Shown: positions 8,040 through 17,766 of the stretch, one piece after another
How positions within the stretch are numbered: the stretch's first letter is position 1
How the letters are laid out: every line of letters starts with the position of its first letter
NCBI GenBank assembly: GCA_963815965.1
Contig: CAWFIT010000012.1
Span: 1-64,000, forward strand
DNA: 64,000 bases
Direction: 5' to 3'
DNA from: DASVFB01 sp963815965
GTDB lineage: Bacteria > Actinomycetota > Thermoleophilia > Gaiellales > Gaiellaceae
Program-made: the position numbers and the translations under genes
The notes under the pieces: model-generated
What the model saw: only the letters and a program-made list of their open reading frames with translations
What the model was told of the DNA's origin: nothing
The model's database searches: none

Positions 8040-8594
8040 TCACGATGCCGTCGGCGCGGTCGCCTTCTCCATCGCATGAAGCTCCTGCGCCTCCTCGGCC
8101 GAGTGAAGGCCGATCGCGACCAGGTCGAGCGGGCTGATGAAGCCGTCGCTGATGCGGAAGCCGCCGGCGCGCGCGATCGCGTCGCGGAGCGGTACCGCCC
8201 ACTGGTGCTCCAGCAGGATGAGCGCTGCGGCCGTGTCGTTGGGGATGTCCTCGAGCACGTCCCAGACATCCTCGTCCGCCGAGACCGGGTGGATGCCTTC
8301 GGCCTCTGCCTGCTCTGCACCGACGACGGCACCCGCCTTCATTCCTTCCTCGCCTTCGATGCCGAGGCCAATCAAGGCGCCGATCACGGTGCCGAGCTCG
8401 ATCGCCTCGTCCTTCGACAGGTTGCTGAGGTGTTCCACCTCGAGCTCCCCCTCGGCGTCCTTGTAGACGGCCAGCGAGTCGATCACGCGTACCGTGTCGC
8501 TCTCTCTCAGCCGCTCGAGCTCGGCGATGATCTCGCCGTGGAACTTCGGGTGCTCGAAGCCCAGAACAAGGAGTTGAACCGGTCCAATCGCCAT
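8040..8594 (-). CDS. DUF6325/DUF1269-like protein
   Basis: A 184-residue protein of the DUF1269/DUF6325 type, function unknown. It starts MAIGPVQLLVLGFE, with an alpha/beta segment followed by a Gly-rich hydrophobic hairpin (TVIGALIGLGIEGEEGMKAG, about residues 68-87). A second acidic half follows, with DTAAALILLEHQWAVPLRDA, and the protein ends in a short polar tail. The glycine-zipper-like hairpin suggests membrane association. The start at 8594 has a purine-rich GAGAGGAG upstream. Element A at 8663-8679 lies 70 nt upstream, so the gene probably has its own regulated promoter rather than reading through from the GAP gene. Confidence 0.75.
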   Translation of the reverse strand: MAIGPVQLLVLGFEHPKFHGEIIAELERLRESDTVRVIDSLAVYKDAEGELEVEHLSNLSKDEAIELGTVIGALIGLGIEGEEGMKAGAVVGAEQAEAEGIHPVSADEDVWDVLEDIPNDTAAALILLEHQWAVPLRDAIARAGGFRISDGFISPLDLVAIGLHSAEEAQELHAMEKATAPTAS

Positions 8595-8662
8595 GCTGCT
8601 CCTCTCTGTAACGCGTTCTTGGTCGGTCGTTGCGATTCTCCGTCCGCCACACGGCAGGGGCA

Positions 8663-8679
8663 TCACCCGCTTGGGATGA
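8663..8679. promoter_or_regulatory. Palindrome element A, copy 3
   Basis: TCACCC-N5-GGATGA in the 90-nt gap between the GAP-family gene end (8685) and the DUF6325-like start (8594). The flank GGGATGAGG matches the half-site type known for MalT boxes (GGGGAKGAGG), a LuxR-HTH target in enterobacteria. That is similarity only. Confidence 0.6.
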
Positions 8680-8684
8680 GGCTC

Positions 8685-9357
8685 CTAGCTCGTCAGCCCG
8701 CTGATGCCGTTCCGGAGCAGCGATAGCGCCAGCAGCACGACGATCACGGCCGCGATCGTCCGGGCGTGCAGCTCGAGCCAGACACGCGCCGAGCCAAGGA
8801 TTCGGGTCGTCCACTCGCGCGCGACGAGCAGCAGCACGAGCGCGATCGCGAGCGGGAGCAGCGACACGAGCGAGAAGAACACCCAGTCCACGATGTACTC
8901 GGTGGCACTCGGGTCCATCTCCGAGATGTCCTTGAGCGCGATCGGGATGAACGCGCCCGGATTGGCGAGCGCGGCGCCGGCGCCGACGATCGCGATCACA
9001 GGCGAGTTGCGTCACTTTCGAGATCTGGTCGATCATGCCGGCCGTCTTCTGAGGATTGGGAGGCCGCCGCATCACACGTACGACCAGAGCGAGGAGGAAC
9101 ACCGCCGCGGCGATGTCGACGACCGCGACCCAGGTCTTCGGGCTCGACGGGTCGGAAGACGCCGCGGCGTCGCCGAGCACGAAGGCAGCGACGACTCCGA
9201 TCCCCAGGGTCGCCGTCAAGGCGCCGAGATAGAACCACGTCCCGGTGCGCAAGGGCCGGTCGCCGAGGACGAGCACGAGCACGGAGAACGTGAGCGTCGT
9301 CGGGGAAAGCATTGCGGCCAACGCGGTCAGCGCGAGCTCGGCGTCGATCCATCCCAT
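8685..9357 (-). pseudogene. GAP/Sap-family membrane protein, one frameshift
   Basis: Resembles the GAP/Sap family of LysE-like six-TM proteins linked in mycobacteria to export of cell-surface lipids. The N-terminal half (MGWIDAELALTALAAMLSPT..., three TM segments) reads from ATG 9357. The C-terminal half, from about 9000 (VIAIVGAGAALANPGAF...), reads in the +1 frame and ends at 8685. Dropping one base near 9000 joins them as ...KVTQL-(A/S)PVIAIVGAG. One surplus base from sequencing is as likely as a real inactivation. It lies downstream of the YbhN-like gene in the same direction. Confidence 0.72.
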
Positions 9358-9384
9358 GTCTCTCAGGCCGATCGCGGCCGGGCG

Positions 9385-10512
9385 CTAGGCATGCTCGGGC
9401 TGGTCCTTCGCCGAGCGCTTCGCTTCCTTCCTCGCCGCGCGAGCCGCCTTCTGCTCGTCGGCCTTCACCTTCGCGTCGGCGTACGACGTCGACACGAGCC
9501 TCTTCCCGCCGGTCCAGCCGAATGCCCAGACGACCATCACGATCGCGAAGATGATGTTCCACGACGTCGTGACCAGCTGCTGCGCGACGGAGTAGGCGGT
9601 GGCTTCCGTCGGGGTCGCGATCCCGCTGAGGGACGCGACGTTGAACGCCTGAGTGACGCCGGCCCCGCCGGGTGTCACGGAGGTCACATTCGCAATCGAG
9701 TTGCCGCCGGAGATCCGCATCAGCGTGTTGAAGCTGACGGGGATGTCGTACGCCGCGAGGAAGACCGCCATCACTCCGAGGCTGGCGACCCAGCTCAGGA
9801 ACGACGGCAGAAAGACGCGGCCGAGGTACGCCCGCGGATGCGCGAGGATCGCTCCGCCGTCCTTGGCCTGATCCCACCACTTCAAGACCCTGGGCCAGAT
9901 GCGGCGCGCGAGGAGAAAGATGAGAAAGGCGCCGCCTACGAGCATGATGATCGTCGCCCACGCATGCTCATGGACGAACGCGAACTTGATGTCGAAGGAG
10001 CCGCTGACGGACAGGAAGAGATAGAGGTAGACGAAGATGCCGATCAGCGTGTAGAAGATCTTCTGGACGGCGTAGCCGCCGAGGATCGCAGCGAAGGTCG
10101 CGCTGGCGATGATGCTCGTGAACATGATGAGCAGGACGAGCGTGCCGATGTTGGCCGGCAGGATGCCGTTGAGCGCGACCGACGCCGCGTAGCAAGCGAG
10201 GATGTCGAGCCAGCGCACCTCCCCGGGATACGCGAACTTGAGGATCGAGTACCAGCCGAACGCCGTCAGGGTCGTCTGCACGGTCTTCAGCGCGACCCCG
10301 GCGATGATGTACTCGATCGAGATCTCGGTCAGCGTGTCCCAGAGGTCCGAGAACCAGCCCCTGATGTCCCAGCCGAGCAGGTTGGCCGCGGCGCCGATCA
10401 CGAGGATCAGCACCGCGAGGAACAGCAGGCGCTCCCACGCGGGGCGCTTCTTCGACTCGGTTGGGGCGGTGGGGGCTGCGACGCTCATCTGCAATCGGAT
10501 CGGGTCGACCAC
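9385..10512 (-). CDS. Flippase-like integral membrane protein (UPF0104/YbhN, LPG-synthase TM domain)
   Basis: Polytopic membrane protein of 375 residues related to the transmembrane half of lysylphosphatidylglycerol synthase (UPF0104/AglD/YbhN). These proteins are thought to move or modify lipids. Several TM segments are visible, with the family-typical LNGILPANIG and the GGNSIANVTSVTPGGAGV loop. The C-terminal tail is Lys/Arg/Ala-rich and probably cytoplasmic. GTG 10512 has an AGG 4-6 nt upstream. ATG 10488 is an alternative without a visible ribosome-binding site. The upstream region carries the operator array 10582-10677, shared with the divergent DUF2252 gene. Confidence 0.85.
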   Translation of the reverse strand: MVDPIRLQMSVAAPTAPTESKKRPAWERLLFLAVLILVIGAAANLLGWDIRGWFSDLWDTLTEISIEYIIAGVALKTVQTTLTAFGWYSILKFAYPGEVRWLDILACYAASVALNGILPANIGTLVLLIMFTSIIASATFAAILGGYAVQKIFYTLIGIFVYLYLFLSVSGSFDIKFAFVHEHAWATIIMLVGGAFLIFLLARRIWPRVLKWWDQAKDGGAILAHPRAYLGRVFLPSFLSWVASLGVMAVFLAAYDIPVSFNTLMRISGGNSIANVTSVTPGGAGVTQAFNVASLSGIATPTEATAYSVAQQLVTTSWNIIFAIVMVVWAFGWTGGKRLVSTSYADAKVKADEQKAARAARKEAKRSAKDQPEHA

Positions 10513-10581
10513 GAACCTAACACCGCCGCCAGACCTCGCCTCCGCGTGCTGAAATGGATACCGGACGGGCGGGCGCGCTCA

Positions 10582-10677
10582 TTATCCCGTCGGGATGACG
10601 CTGGACAACGTTCATCCGGGATGACCCAGACAACTGACCCGGGATGATCTGGACAACGGTTCATCCCGTAAGGAAGG
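10582..10677. promoter_or_regulatory. Tandem array of element-A-like operator units
   Basis: An element A variant (TTATCC-N5-GGATGA, 10582-10598) leads into three degenerate direct repeats at 10592-10617, 10618-10640 and 10641-10667. Each begins GGGATGA, has GACAAC in the middle and ends in TCATCC or GACCC. A last half-site pair follows to 10677. The array fills the divergent region between the YbhN-like gene and DUF2252 copy 2. Tandem spacing of ~25 bp suggests cooperative binding on one DNA face. Confidence 0.62.
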
Positions 10678-10790
10678 ATGTGAACGTAGGGTGAACGGGC
10701 GAGCCTGTCCACGATGTCTCCGCCGGTGAGGTGGCTCAGCCGACCCGGCCCGCCCACGCGACCCGCGGGCATTCCGAAGGGAGAATCGAC

Positions 10791-12242
10791 ATGACCGCCA
10801 GTACAGAGGAGTTGCAGGAAACCGAAGCCGCCGCCCGGCCGCCCGCGAAGGTCGTTCACCTGACGACTGCCGAGCGGGCGGCGCTCGGAAAGGCGGCCCG
10901 CGCGAAGACTCCACGCGCGCTCCATGCAGCGCTCGAGCTTCCGTCGGATCGCGACCCGCTCGCGTTGCTTCAGGAGCAGGACGCCACGCGGGTTCCCGAG
11001 CTCGTTCCGATCCGTTACGGACGGATGCTGGTCTCGCCCTTCACGTTCTACCGCGGCGCGGCGAAGATAATGGCCCACGACCTCGGGGCCAACGCGCGCT
11101 CAGGTCTGAACGCGCAGCTCTGCGGCGACGCGCACCTGTCGAATTTCGGAGGGTTCGGCTCCCCCGACCGCACAGTCGTCTTCGATCTCAACGACTTCGA
11201 CGAGACGCACCGCGGGCCTTTCGAGTGGGACGTCAAGCGCCTCGCCGCGAGCTTCGAGATCGCAGGTCGCGACCGTGACTTCACGGACGCTCAACGCCGC
11301 GATGCCGTGCTCGCCGTCGGTCGCTCGTATCGCGAGGCGATGCGCGAGTTCGCGTCGATGAGCAACCTCGACGTCTGGTACGCACGGCTCACCGCCGACG
11401 AGATCCTCGCCAAGCTGCGGATGGCGAAGGCGAAGAGGCAGGAGAAGAATGTCGAGCAAGGGCTGGCGAAGGCGCGGACGAAGGACAGCATGAAGGCCTT
11501 CAACAAGCTGACGACCGTCGTCGACGGCGAAGTCAGGATCGTCTCCGACCCGCCTCTGATCGTGCCGCTCGCGGAGCTTGCCGAGGGAACGACGCGGGAA
11601 GCGCTCGCGGAGGAGATCCGCGAGTTGTTCCGGATCTACCGGCGCTCGTTGCAAGGCGATCGCCGCGTGCTCGCCGAGAGCTTCCGCGTCGTCGATATCG
11701 CGCGCAAGGTGGTCGGCGTCGGGAGCGTCGGCGCGCGAGCCTGGATCCTTCTCATGCTCGGACGCGACGACGAGGACCCGCTCTTCCTGCAGGTCAAGGA
11801 GGCGCAGAGCTCGGTGCTCGAGCCGATCCTCGGCAAGAGCAAGTTCCGCAACCACGGACAGCGCGTCGTCGAGGGGCAGCGCCTGATGCAGGCGGCGAGC
11901 GACATCTTCCTCGGCTGGATCCGCAATCCGCGCGGGCTCGACGGGGTTTCGCGCGACTTCTACATCCGGCAGCTCTGGGACTGGAAGGCATCTGCCGACC
12001 TCGAGACGATGCGCCCTCTGGGTCTCCAGCTGTACGCGCAGATGTGCGGCTGGACGATCGCACGCGCGCACGCGCGCTCGGGCGATCGCATCGCAATTGC
12101 CTCCTACCTGGGCAAAGGCGACGTCTTCGAGCGGGCGCTCGCCGACTTCGCTGCGGCGTACGCGGACCTCAACGAGCACGACTACAACGTGGTCGTCAAG
12201 GCTGTTCGTGACGGCCGAATCACGGCGGAGGAGGGGATATAG
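10791..12242 (+). CDS. DUF2252 family protein (kinase-like fold), copy 2
   Basis: Second DUF2252 protein, 483 residues, clearly paralogous to 5175-6632. It keeps CGDAHLSNFG (about residues 111-120), NDFDE (about 134-138), LVPIRYGRM and WTIARAHARSGD. It differs by an insertion rich in Lys, Glu and Gln (around residues 199-225, near AKLRMAKAKRQEKNVEQ). Kinase-like chemistry is inferred from the motif pair; the substrate is unknown. The start at 10791 is supported by a GAAGGGAG site upstream. It is followed 35 nt later by the ppk1 reading frame, placing it beside a polyphosphate module. Confidence 0.9.
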   Translation: MTASTEELQETEAAARPPAKVVHLTTAERAALGKAARAKTPRALHAALELPSDRDPLALLQEQDATRVPELVPIRYGRMLVSPFTFYRGAAKIMAHDLGANARSGLNAQLCGDAHLSNFGGFGSPDRTVVFDLNDFDETHRGPFEWDVKRLAASFEIAGRDRDFTDAQRRDAVLAVGRSYREAMREFASMSNLDVWYARLTADEILAKLRMAKAKRQEKNVEQGLAKARTKDSMKAFNKLTTVVDGEVRIVSDPPLIVPLAELAEGTTREALAEEIRELFRIYRRSLQGDRRVLAESFRVVDIARKVVGVGSVGARAWILLMLGRDDEDPLFLQVKEAQSSVLEPILGKSKFRNHGQRVVEGQRLMQAASDIFLGWIRNPRGLDGVSRDFYIRQLWDWKASADLETMRPLGLQLYAQMCGWTIARAHARSGDRIAIASYLGKGDVFERALADFAAAYADLNEHDYNVVVKAVRDGRITAEEGI

Positions 12243-12277
12243 CGGTCTCGGCTGCACGCGACTCTCTGCTTCGCACA

Positions 12278-14347
12278 TTGCGCGAGGCGGCTCCGGCTGC
12301 ACCGCCGGCCGATCGGTTCCTCAACCGCGAGCTGTCGTGGCTCGACTTCGACCGGCGGGTGCTCGAGCTCGCGGCAGACCCCGGCGTCCCGTTGCTCGAA
12401 CGCGTGAAGCTGTGCGGGATCGCCTCGACGAACCTCGACGAGTTCTTCGCGGTGCGGATGGCCGGCACCCGCGAACAGGTCGAGTCCAGGGTCGAGCGCC
12501 CGTCGCCCGATGGACGCACGGCGAAGGCAGACTCTCAAGGAGGCGCGAAAGCGTGTGCTGGCCCTACAGGCGGATCAGGACGCGCTGTGGCTCGACGTCC
12601 TTCGGCCGGCGCTTGCGGCCGAAAGCATCCGCATCGTATCGGTCGACGAGTGCACGCCGCGCGAGCGGCGCGCCCTGACCAAGCGGTTCGATCGTGAGAT
12701 CGCGCCGCTGCTGACTCCGATCGCGGTTGGTCCGGCGGCGCCGTTCCCGTACGTCTCGTCGCTCGCGCTGAACATCGCCGCGATCGTGATCGACGCTGCG
12801 ACGGAGCGAGCAGCGTTTCGTTCGTGTCAACGTCCCCGACGGCGTGCCCCGGTTCGTGGGCGTAGGGTCGCGAGGCACGCGCGTCCTGGTCGAAGACCTG
12901 ATCGTTCAGTTCCTCGACGACGTGGTCGGCGGGACGGTCGAGGCGATGACCGTCTTTCGGGTGACGCGAGATGCCGACTTCGCGCTCTCGGACGATGCCG
13001 ACGACCTCCTCGAGGCTGTCGAGCTCCAGCTGCGCGCAGCGCCGCTTCGGCGCAGTCGTCCGCCTTGAGGTCCGTCACGACGCTCCAGCCGAGGTTCTCG
13101 ACGTCCTGACGCGCGAGCTGCAGATCGCGCCCGACCAGGTCTACCGTCGGCGGTCGCCGCTCGGTCTCGACGCGCTGGTGGGGCTCGCGTCGGTGGACCG
13201 CCCCGAGTTGAAGGACCGCTCGTGGCGGCCGGTGACTCGACGGCCGTTCATCACGCGGTCGCCGAACAGCCTGTTGACGCGAATCCGTCGGCGCGACTTG
13301 CTCGTCCATCATCCCTACGACGCGTTCAAGACCAGCGTCGAAGCGTTCGTCGCGTCCGCGCGCGACCCGAAGGTGGCGATGCTGAAGGGAACGGTCTACC
13401 GGACTGGGGATCCGTCGCGCACCCTGTCGTCGCTCGTCAAGGCGGCCGAGGAAGGCAAGCAGGCTGTGTGCCTCGTCGAGCTCACCGCTCGCTTCGACGA
13501 ACGTCGGAACATCGAATGGTCTCGGGCTCTCGAGCGCGCCGGCGTCGACGTCGTCTTCGGCGTGCCCAACCTCAAGGTTCACGCGAAGCTCACGCTGCTC
13601 GGGCGCCGCGAGCGCGGCGCCGTTCGGCGCTACGTCCACATCGGCACCGGCAACTACCACGCGACGCACGCGACGAGCTACGAGGATCTCGGGCTGCTCA
13701 CGGCCAACGAGGAAATCGCGGCCGACGTCGCAGACGTCTTCAACGCCGTCACCGGCTTGGCGACGCCGGGCGCGTTCCGCAAGCTGCTCGTCGGACCGTG
13801 GTTCCTCCGCGACGGAATCATGCACGAGATCGAAGGCGTCGCAAAAGCTGCGCGCATGGGCGAGACCGCGCGCATCCGTATCAAGGTGAACGCGCTCGGT
13901 GATCCGGAGATCGTGGACGCACTGTACGCGGCTTCATCCGCCGGCGCGACCGTCGAGATCATCACGCGCGGGATCTGCACGCTCCGTCCGGGCGTCCCCG
14001 GACTGAGCGAGCGAATCACCGTGCGCAGCGTGCTCGGCCGTTTCCTCGAGCACAGTCGCATCTTCTCCTTCCAGGCCGGTGAGCAAGCATCGATTTGGAT
14101 CGGCAGCGCCGATCTGATGCCGCGCAATCTCGATCGACGTGTCGAGGTGCTGGCGCCCGTCGAGGACTCGCGCCTGCGTGCTGACCTCGGCTTCGTGTTC
14201 AAGGCGCTTCTTGCAGACACCCGCTTCTCGTGGCAGCTCGACAGCGACGGCGTCTGGCACCGCACCGAGCCGGCGAAGGGCGCGAAGCCGGTCTCGGCGC
14301 AGGAGACGCTGATGGCGCGTGCCGCCAAGCGCGCGAAAACGCGCTAG
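12278..14347 (+). pseudogene. ppk1: Polyphosphate kinase 1, interrupted by three frameshifts
   Basis: PPK1 makes inorganic polyphosphate from ATP at the inner face of the membrane. The parts in order are: the N domain from TTG 12278 (FLNRELSWLDFDRRVLELA, STNLDEFFAVRMAG); a helical segment (TLKEARKRVLALQADQDALW) and YVSSLALNIA; the head domain (PRFVGVGSRGTRVLVEDLI); and an intact C-terminal half from about 13045. The last has LLVHHPYDAF, the catalytic His region PNLKVHAKLTLL, HIGTGNYHATHATSYEDLGLLT and IWIGSADLMPRNLDRRVE. Shifts lie near 12525, 12812 and 13042, all +1, and together restore the original frame. Full-length homology with no missing block favours surplus-base errors over decay. 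The next gene is CYTH-CHAD. Confidence 0.85.
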
Positions 14348-14356
14348 AAAGACCAC

Positions 14357-16045
14357 ATGAATTCGGGCGGCCAGGCGTTGCGCATTCCCGCGGCGGGCGT
14401 CGACACCGCAGAGACCGAGTGGCAGTTCGACGCTCTCGACCTGCGGCCCGTGCTGCGTTGGCTCGACGACCACGACGGCCGCAGCGGCGCAGAGGAGTTC
14501 CGTGTCGCGCCGGCGGGAAGCGCGAACCAGGTCGACCTCTATCTGGATACCGAAGACCAGCGGTTCTACCGCGCCGGTTACTCGCTGCGTATCAGGCGTG
14601 TGAACCGACGCAGGCACGGCGAGGCGACGCTCAAGGCGCTCGGATCAGGTGCGAGCGAGGTGCCCGGGCTTCGCGACCGGCGAGAGGTCGCGCAGCACCT
14701 CGACGACGTCGACGTTGACGCGCTCCAGCGTTCAGATGGGCCCGTCGGAGAGCGCGTTCGCGCAGTCGCCGGCCGCAAACAGCTCCTGCGCCTCTTCGAG
14801 GTGCGAACGAACCGGCACACCTTTTCCGTCTCCGCCGGGGGCGTCGCTCCCGGTGAGGTGGCGCTCGACGAGACGCGGATCCAACCGGGCGACGGATCGG
14901 CTCCGGCACGCCTTCGGCGCGTCGAGGTCGAGGTGCCGGCGAGCGCGATCAACGCGTTCGTGCCGTTCGTCGAGGGCCTGCGAATCGCCTGTGCGCTGCA
15001 GCACGCCGAGCTGAGCAAGTACGAGGCGGGTCTCCTCGCCGTCGACTTGCGCGCACCGCAACCCGAGCGCTTCGGCCTCACGCCGATCGATCCTGATGGG
15101 ACGATCGGCGCGCTTGCACTGAACGTGCTGCGCCGCCACTTCGAAACGTTCCTGGCGCGGGAGCCCGGAACCCGACTGGGCGACGACGTCGAGGAGTTGC
15201 ACGACATGCGTGTGGCCTCTCGTCGCTTGCGCGCGGCGGTGTCGCTGTTCGGCGACGTGCTCGCGCCATCGGTGCTCAACCTGCGCGAGGAGCTGAGGTG
15301 GATCGGAGGTGTCCTCGGGGCCGTCCGCGATCTGGACGTCCAGGTGGAGGAGCTCGAGGAGTGGCAGGCGAGGGTCCCCGAACCGGACCGCAAACCGTTG
15401 CACGCGCTCCGGTCGCTGCTCGCTGAGGAGCGCGCCGTTGCCCGCGTCGAGTTGCTCGCGGCTCTCGACTCGCGGCGCTACGAGTCGTTCGTCAACCGCT
15501 TCGGCCGCGCACTTCGCGCGCGGCCACGGCGCGGAGCAGGGCCGTGGTCCGTCGGCGCGCGACAGGCTGCGCCGGATCTCGTCCTCGGCCGCTTCGCCTC
15601 GTTCCGCAAGGCCGCCCGCCGCATCGGTGCCGATTCGCCGCCGGACGACTACCACCGCCTACGTATCAGGGGGAAACGTCTCCGGTACACGCTCGAGTTT
15701 CTCGGGGATCTGTACCCGGAGGACGCCAAACCGATCGTCAAGCGGTTGACCGTGCTGCAGGACATCCTCGGCGAGCACCACGACGCCGTCGTCGCGATCG
15801 AGCGCCTCCGTGACCTCGCAGCGGCGGGCGACGATCGGCTCGCTCCGCCGACTGCGTTCGCGATGGGCGAGATCGCCGAGCGCTACCGGCGCCGCGCCGC
15901 CGAGCTCGAGCCGGAGGCTCGCGCCGCGTACAAGAGGATCGCCGGGAAGCCGTGGAAGTCGCTCCGGACACGGTTCGAAGTGCAGCCGTCTCCACCGCCC
16001 GACCCCAGCACGAACGGGCCCGCGCCGCTCGAGCAGCCGGGCTAG
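14357..16045 (+). CDS. CYTH and CHAD domain protein
   Basis: A 562-residue protein. An N-terminal CYTH (triphosphate tunnel) domain spans about residues 15-235 and a C-terminal CHAD domain about 250-535. CHAD domains bind polyphosphate through conserved His/Arg/Lys, visible here in ELHDMRVASRRLRAA, RDLDVQ, DDYHRLRIRGKRLRYTLEF and ILGEHHDAV. The CYTH signature EXEXK reads ETEWQ here, so the lysine is replaced and catalysis may be altered. The gene starts 10 nt after ppk1, the usual genomic pairing for polyphosphate metabolism. Its stop overlaps the convergent SulP stop by 4 nt. Confidence 0.92.
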   Translation: MNSGGQALRIPAAGVDTAETEWQFDALDLRPVLRWLDDHDGRSGAEEFRVAPAGSANQVDLYLDTEDQRFYRAGYSLRIRRVNRRRHGEATLKALGSGASEVPGLRDRREVAQHLDDVDVDALQRSDGPVGERVRAVAGRKQLLRLFEVRTNRHTFSVSAGGVAPGEVALDETRIQPGDGSAPARLRRVEVEVPASAINAFVPFVEGLRIACALQHAELSKYEAGLLAVDLRAPQPERFGLTPIDPDGTIGALALNVLRRHFETFLAREPGTRLGDDVEELHDMRVASRRLRAAVSLFGDVLAPSVLNLREELRWIGGVLGAVRDLDVQVEELEEWQARVPEPDRKPLHALRSLLAEERAVARVELLAALDSRRYESFVNRFGRALRARPRRGAGPWSVGARQAAPDLVLGRFASFRKAARRIGADSPPDDYHRLRIRGKRLRYTLEFLGDLYPEDAKPIVKRLTVLQDILGEHHDAVVAIERLRDLAAAGDDRLAPPTAFAMGEIAERYRRRAAELEPEARAAYKRIAGKPWKSLRTRFEVQPSPPPDPSTNGPAPLEQPG

Positions 16046-17766
16046 CCCGCGGGCGAGCCGACCTTCGCGTCGAAGTCGGCGACGGCTTCCTGGACGCTCT
16101 CGTAGGTCCGGTTCTCGCCGATCTTCTCGAGGAGCCCGTAGCGTTCGAGTTCGTTGCGGACGTTGTCCCGGAGCTCGGCGAGGACGAGGACGACGCCGCG
16201 CTTCTCGAGCTGGTCGGCGACCTCGAGCAGCGTCTTACCGCCGGTGAAGTCGACGTCGTCGACGCTTGCCATGTCGATGACGAGCCAACGCGGCGGGTCG
16301 TCACCCCCCGCGAGCGTGAGCACCTCCTCGCTCAGACGCTCGGCGTTCGCGTAGAAGATGCCGGCGCCGAAGCGGTAGACCGTGAGGCCCGGCTTGGTTC
16401 TCACGCCGGGTGCCGGCCTCGCCGGTCGAACGTGACCGCGATCGTCCCACGTGAGCACGACATCGATCGGCGCGTAGTGGCGGCGCACGTGCAGGATGAG
16501 CGACAGGAGGATCGCGAGGATGATCCCCTCCTCGACGCCGACCACGACGACGACGAACGCGGTGAGAGCGGCGACGACGAACTCGTCCTTGCGCAGACGC
16601 GCGATCTCGCGCATGCCGGCGATCTTGACGAGCTTCAGGCCGATCAGGAAGACGACCGATGAGAGCACCGCGTTGGGGAGGTACTGCAGCGGCTTCGTGA
16701 GAAAGAGCAGCACGATCGCGACGACGACCGCAGTCGTCAGCTGTGCAACCTGCGTGTGGCTCTTCGCTTCGTCGACCATCTCCGTCTTGGTCGGGCTTCC
16801 GTTGACGGGGAACGTGCTGCTGAGGCCGGCGCCGATGTTTGCCAACCCGAGTCCGACGAGATCGGTTTGCTCGTTGAACTTCTCCGAGTACTTCACCGCG
16901 TAAGCCCGCGAAGTCGCGGCGCTCTGCGCGAGGATTACGACGAACATCGACCCCGAGACGCCGAGCAGCTTGGGGATGTCGTCCCAGCCCACTCCCTCCG
17001 GGAAACCGATGTGCGGCAGTCCGCTTGGCACCGGCCCCAGGTCCGAGACGCCATGGCTCGAGAGGTCGAAGATCCAACTGACAGCGATTGCACCCACGAC
17101 GGCGACGAGCCCGCCCGGGATCTGCTTCACCCAGCGGCCGAAGCCGATGAGGATTGCGAGGACCGCGGCCGAGACCAGCGCCGTCTGCCACGACGCCTCG
17201 CCGATGTCCTCGAGCGTCAGCAAGAACGTGCGCACGGTGCCGCTGAGCGCGTCGGTAGGCACGTCCGGCGGGGGAATGCCGAGCATGCCGCCGACCTGGC
17301 CCATTGCAACCTGAATGCCGACACCTGTGAGGAAGCCGACGAGCACGGTCCGCGAGAGGAAGTCTGCGAGGAAACCAAGGCGCGCGAGGCGGGCAAGCAA
17401 GAGGAACGCGGCAGTGATCAGTGCGCTCAGGCTCGCGAATGACAGCCACTCCGGCGTGTAGGGCTGGAGGCCTGCGATCCCGAGACCGGCGAGCCCGGCG
17501 TACATGATCGCGGCGGTCGCCGAATCGCCGCCGACGACGAGGTGTCGTGAAGAGCCGAAGAGGGCGTAGACCGCGATCGGGATGAGGATCGTGTACAGCC
17601 CGGTGACCACGGGCGTGCCGGCGATCTTCGTGTAGCCCATCACCTCGGGAATCGCGAGCGCAGCGAGCGTGATCCCGGCGACGATGTCCTTCGACAGCCA
17701 CGCGCGCTGGTAGGGCCGGATCCCGTCGAGGATCGAGATGAACCGTTCGCTCTTCTCCGTCGCCAC
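16042..17766 (-). CDS. SulP family anion transporter with STAS domain
   Basis: Inner-membrane SLC26/SulP transporter of about 574 residues, for sulfate, bicarbonate or another small anion. The N-terminal membrane domain begins KDIVAGITLAALAIPEVMGY, the classic SulP signature. A middle signature contains TFPVNGSPTKTEMVDEAKSH. The C-terminal STAS domain spans about residues 440-570 (VYRFGAGIFYANAERL, VIDMASVDDVDFTGGKTL). GTG 17766 is chosen because it overlaps the NfeD stop (TAGTG), giving translational coupling; a longer frame upstream is Arg-rich and implausible. The substrate cannot be told from sequence alone. Confidence 0.93.
   Translation of the reverse strand: MATEKSERFISILDGIRPYQRAWLSKDIVAGITLAALAIPEVMGYTKIAGTPVVTGLYTILIPIAVYALFGSSRHLVVGGDSATAAIMYAGLAGLGIAGLQPYTPEWLSFASLSALITAAFLLLARLARLGFLADFLSRTVLVGFLTGVGIQVAMGQVGGMLGIPPPDVPTDALSGTVRTFLLTLEDIGEASWQTALVSAAVLAILIGFGRWVKQIPGGLVAVVGAIAVSWIFDLSSHGVSDLGPVPSGLPHIGFPEGVGWDDIPKLLGVSGSMFVVILAQSAATSRAYAVKYSEKFNEQTDLVGLGLANIGAGLSSTFPVNGSPTKTEMVDEAKSHTQVAQLTTAVVVAIVLLFLTKPLQYLPNAVLSSVVFLIGLKLVKIAGMREIARLRKDEFVVAALTAFVVVVVGVEEGIILAILLSLILHVRRHYAPIDVVLTWDDRGHVRPARPAPGVRTKPGLTVYRFGAGIFYANAERLSEEVLTLAGGDDPPRWLVIDMASVDDVDFTGGKTLLEVADQLEKRGVVLVLAELRDNVRNELERYGLLEKIGENRTYESVQEAVADFDAKVGSPAG

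Noticed and set aside
8704..10647. Very long open frame on the + strand opposite the GAP and YbhN-like genes
   Set aside because: Its product is a run of R, E, D and G without domains, the usual antisense shadow of a high-GC membrane-protein gene. The minus-strand reading has clear TM segments and motifs.
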